64,000 nt of DNA. Origin: Microbacterium sp. Root166. Lineage in GTDB: Bacteria > Actinomycetota > Actinomycetes > Actinomycetales > Microbacteriaceae. Positions 61,758 to 64,000 of this stretch are shown here, in pieces. The position numbers and the translations under genes were made by a program. Each line of letters begins with the position of its first letter. Positions within the stretch are counted from its first letter, which is position 1. The notes beneath the pieces are model-generated. The model saw only the letters and a program-made list of their open reading frames with translations, ran no database searches and was not told where the DNA came from. The stretch is taken from the NCBI RefSeq assembly GCF_001427145.1, contig NZ_LMGL01000001.1, positions 481,540 through 545,539 of the forward strand, in the 5' to 3' direction.

Positions 61758-61786
61758 GCGGGGCACCGAACCGGTCGGCGCCCCGC
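61758..61786 (-). terminator. Hairpin behind the binding-protein gene
   Basis: GCGGGGC / GCCCCGC with a 15-base loop in the 98-bp gap after the binding-protein stop. Such stems often stabilise the transcript of the highly expressed binding protein or attenuate read-through into the genes behind it. Confidence 0.35.
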
Positions 61787-61803
61787 GGCCCTCAGGCGTC
61801 AGG

Positions 61804-63375
61804 TCACTGCTCGATCCACGCGGTGTCGAGGTACACCATCGTGCTTCCCTGATAAGGGTGATCGGGCGTGCCGAGATGAAGCTTGGTGCTGTGCGCCATC
61901 GCGGCGGTGTACGGCGATGTCCAGAACAGCATGGAGTTGTCGTGGATGATCTCGGCGACGTCCTGCCAGGCCTGGTTGCGATCTTCCAGGGTCAGCTCGT
62001 CACGAGCGCGCAGCAGCGCCTCGTCCAGTTCGGGATAAGTGACCTCGCCCCAGTTCGTGCCACCGGAGTAGTAGCGCGTCCACACCGTCGGGAATCCCGC
62101 CGACGCGGTCGAGCCGAGGAAGATGCCGTAGTCGCCGGCTGCCTGCCGCTGCGCGAGGGTGGCGGCATCCACCGATGCCAGTGTGACGTTCAGGCCGATC
62201 TCGCTGAACTGCTGCTGGTAGTAGGTGGCCTGGTCGGTCAGCGTCTGGAAGTAGACGAGTTCCGTGTCAGGACTTCCACCCTCGTCCAGGTACTCCTGGA
62301 CGAGCGCCTTGGCCTTCTTCATATCCTGGTCGTTCGTCATTCCTTCCGCGCACGCGGGCGAGCCCTGAGCGAACGGAACACAGGAAGGGTCGGCGTTCCA
62401 GATCTGGGTGCCGCCGAACAGCACCTGAGCCGTCACCTCGGGATCGAGCGCCATCGTCATGGCCTCACGGACGCGCTCGTCGCTGCCCGGCTCCGTCGTG
62501 CCGTTGGGAATCAGAGCCTGCCCGCCGGTCGGCACCGGAAGCAGCACCAGGTTCGGAAGATCAGCGACGGCATTCCATGCGTTGCCCTGGATGAGACCGA
62601 GATCCTGACCGCCTGAGACCAGCGCGTCGGTACGCGTCTGCGAGTCGACCATGACCGTGTAGACGACGCCGTCGAGATACGGCTTGCCGTCATCCCAGTA
62701 GTCGTCGTTCTTCGCCAGCACGAGCTTGTCGTCGGGGACCCAGGACTCGAAGATGAAGGGACCGGCCCCGACAGGGTTGGAGTTGAACGCAGCGGGATCC
62801 GCGAGAGCCTTTGGTGAGCCGATGAGGCTCGCCGATGACGAACCTGTGAGCGCGAGCGGGAAAGAGCCGCTCGGCGCGGACAGCGTGATCGTGACCTCAT
62901 ACTCCCCCGTCGCGTCCATCGTCTCGATTCCCGAGAGCATCGCCTTGGCGGTGCTCGTCGAGTCGGGTGCGATGTGACGCTGGAGGTTGAAGATGACGGC
63001 CTCGGCGTTCAGAGGTTCGCCATCGGTGAATGTCACGCCGTCGCGCAGTTCGAGCGTCCACACCTTGGCGTCGTCCGACGAGATCGACTTCGCCAGCTTC
63101 GGGTAGACCTCGTCCGTGAGGTCGTCGCGCATCAGCAGCGTGTCCATCACCTGCGCAGCGCGCTCGATGCCGGTGCCCACGTTCGCAAGCTTCACGGGGT
63201 CGAAGCCCGGCATCTCGCCCAGAGCGGCGACCTGCGCCACACCGCCCGGCATGATCTCGGCCGCCGCGCTCGGCTCTGCGGGAGTGCCGCTGTCAGAGCC
63301 CGCACACGCGCTCAGCGTGAGCGCGAAGACCGCTGCCGCTCCCGCAAGTCCCAGGCGAATCCGCTTGTTCTTCAT
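61804..63375 (-). CDS. Oligopeptide-type ABC transporter substrate-binding lipoprotein
   Basis: A 523-residue SBP_bac_5 (DppA/OppA class) protein. The lipobox ends at Cys24 (LSAC), and a short linker follows. WTLELRDGVTFTDGEPLNAEAVIFNLQRH is the family signature, and GAGPFIFESWVPDDKLVLAKNDDYW and VREAMTMALDPEVTAQVLFGG are further family segments. No permease is next to it; with its own regulon site j upstream, it is the likely binding protein for the ABC transporter at 40.7-44.8 kb. RBS AAAGGATG. Confidence 0.88.
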   Translation of the reverse strand: MKNKRIRLGLAGAAAVFALTLSACAGSDSGTPAEPSAAAEIMPGGVAQVAALGEMPGFDPVKLANVGTGIERAAQVMDTLLMRDDLTDEVYPKLAKSISSDDAKVWTLELRDGVTFTDGEPLNAEAVIFNLQRHIAPDSTSTAKAMLSGIETMDATGEYEVTITLSAPSGSFPLALTGSSSASLIGSPKALADPAAFNSNPVGAGPFIFESWVPDDKLVLAKNDDYWDDGKPYLDGVVYTVMVDSQTRTDALVSGGQDLGLIQGNAWNAVADLPNLVLLPVPTGGQALIPNGTTEPGSDERVREAMTMALDPEVTAQVLFGGTQIWNADPSCVPFAQGSPACAEGMTNDQDMKKAKALVQEYLDEGGSPDTELVYFQTLTDQATYYQQQFSEIGLNVTLASVDAATLAQRQAAGDYGIFLGSTASAGFPTVWTRYYSGGTNWGEVTYPELDEALLRARDELTLEDRNQAWQDVAEIIHDNSMLFWTSPYTAAMAHSTKLHLGTPDHPYQGSTMVYLDTAWIEQ

Positions 63376-63446
63376 CGAGCATCCTTTCGGCCGCCCCACA
63401 TTGCACGGCGCTTCCCGGCCGCTGCTCTGCGGCGTCACGATCAGTC

Positions 63447-63474
63447 TGGCGGATTTTTGATCAAAAGTCACCCC
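63447..63474. promoter_or_regulatory. Regulon element, site j
   Basis: A palindromic TTTTGATCAAAA core. Minus strand TGATCAAAAATCCGCCA (63447-63463) and plus strand TGATCAAAAGTCACCCC (63458-63474) overlap at TGATCA. It lies 72 bp upstream of the binding-protein gene. Confidence 0.65.
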
Positions 63475-63526
63475 GTTGCATGATAAACATCATGTAACGA
63501 ATTCCGCTCGGCGGGAGCGGCTCTTG

Positions 63527-64000
63527 TCACACCGATCGGGGCTGGAGGCCGATCAGGCCATTCTTCGTCCACGCGGCGAGCTGCGCGTCGGCCACCCCCA
63601 GCATCTCGCCCAGCACGCGCGCGTTGTCACGCCCGAGCGTGGGTGCCGGAGTCCGGGGCACGCACGGCGTTCGTGAGAGCCGCACCGGCGACGACGGATA
63701 GGGCTTCAGGCCGACCCACTCCCGGTCCTGCTCGTGGAACGCATCGGCGAGGAACTGGTCGGCGAGGATATCGGCAGCCGACGCCACCCGTGCCGCCGGC
63801 ACCCCCGCAGCGCGCAGCTCGGACGCGGTGCCGGCCGCCTCACGCGTCGCGCAGCGCGCGGCTGCCCAGGCGCGCACCTCGTCCGCCCACTCCATGCGCA
63901 TCTCGGCGGCGTCCCATGCGGGATCAGCACCGCCCAGGACCCGCGCCACCGCCGCCCACTCGGCGTCGTCCGTCGCCGAGAGCACGATCCATTCGTCCTC
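63527..64000 (-). CDS. CaiB/BaiF CoA-transferase, C-terminal part (gene runs off the window)
   Basis: The minus-strand frame is open to the last base and shows only the last ~158 residues of a class III CoA-transferase: EDEWIVLSATDDAEW, RAAGVPAARVASAADILADQF (the C-terminal alpha/beta segment) and RTPAPTLGRDNARVLGEMLG, the family-typical C-terminus. The catalytic aspartate lies outside. It continues the CoA-ester theme of the island beyond 64 kb. Confidence 0.82.
   Translation of the reverse strand, partial: EDEWIVLSATDDAEWAAVARVLGGADPAWDAAEMRMEWADEVRAWAAARCATREAAGTASELRAAGVPAARVASAADILADQFLADAFHEQDREWVGLKPYPSSPVRLSRTPCVPRTPAPTLGRDNARVLGEMLGVADAQLAAWTKNGLIGLQPRSV

Noticed and set aside
13348..63378. 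Cholesterol or bile-acid degradation cluster
   Set aside because: Several families are shared with steroid degraders, but no 3-ketosteroid dehydrogenase, 9alpha-hydroxylase or extradiol dioxygenase is present, and the KstR operator type (TnnAACnnGTTnnA) was not noticed in the gaps.
1..64000. CRISPR arrays, transposases, integrases, rRNA genes
   Set aside because: No repeat-spacer arrays, no DDE or recombinase motifs and no rRNA sequence were seen on either strand.

Overview
The window is high-GC DNA with dense, short-spaced genes, many ATGA/GTGA start-stop overlaps, actinobacterial-type lipoprotein signals, a CUT2 sugar transporter of the rhamnose type and several LacI/GntR/TetR regulators. 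This fits an actinobacterium, most likely a Microbacteriaceae member such as Microbacterium. The taxon is an inference; no rRNA or marker gene is present.

Layout. 1-6.2 kb: the end of a secreted PKD protein, a TagD-like cytidylyltransferase, a small secreted protein, and a LacI regulator divergent from a DHDPS-family aldolase plus an NRAMP-like transporter. A gene-free stretch with two tRNA-3'-end-like fragments follows. 6.2-12.1 kb: a CUT2 (rhamnose-type) ABC transporter, rhaTPQS order, divergent from its LacI regulator. 12.1-13.3 kb: a gene-poor stretch leading into a 5'-truncated SDR. 13.3-64 kb: a very large catabolic island that runs to the window end.

The catabolic island holds at least ten transcription units. 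They encode enoyl-CoA hydratases, two pairs of acyl-CoA dehydrogenases, an alpha-methylacyl-CoA racemase, CaiB/BaiF CoA-transferases (one a double-length fusion), SDRs, MaoC-type hydratases, an SCP2-thiolase-like protein without cysteine nucleophile beside a DUF35 protein, an NDP-forming acyl-CoA synthetase, a P450, a luciferase-like monooxygenase, a flavin reductase fused to an IclR-like domain, a putative cyclase, an SMP-30 lactonase-like protein, ETF with a cytochrome b protein, and an oligopeptide-type ABC transporter with its binding protein 17 kb away. 

The strongest new signal is a 17-bp element, approximately TGATCAAANATCNNATG. It occurs, with variations, in nearly every intergenic promoter region of the island (near 16.0, 21.15, 21.2, 22.6, 40.7, 44.82, 44.94, 48.9, 55.9 and 63.45 kb), including directly in front of the GntR gene. 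It appears to tie about 45 genes into one regulon. The gene content suggests uptake and CoA-activation of a branched or alicyclic compound, beta-oxidation, retro-aldol side-chain cleavage in the manner of Ltp2/ChsH of steroid degraders, and oxidative ring opening with a flavin monooxygenase. The actual substrate cannot be read from the sequence; a terpenoid or other alicyclic acid is the best guess.
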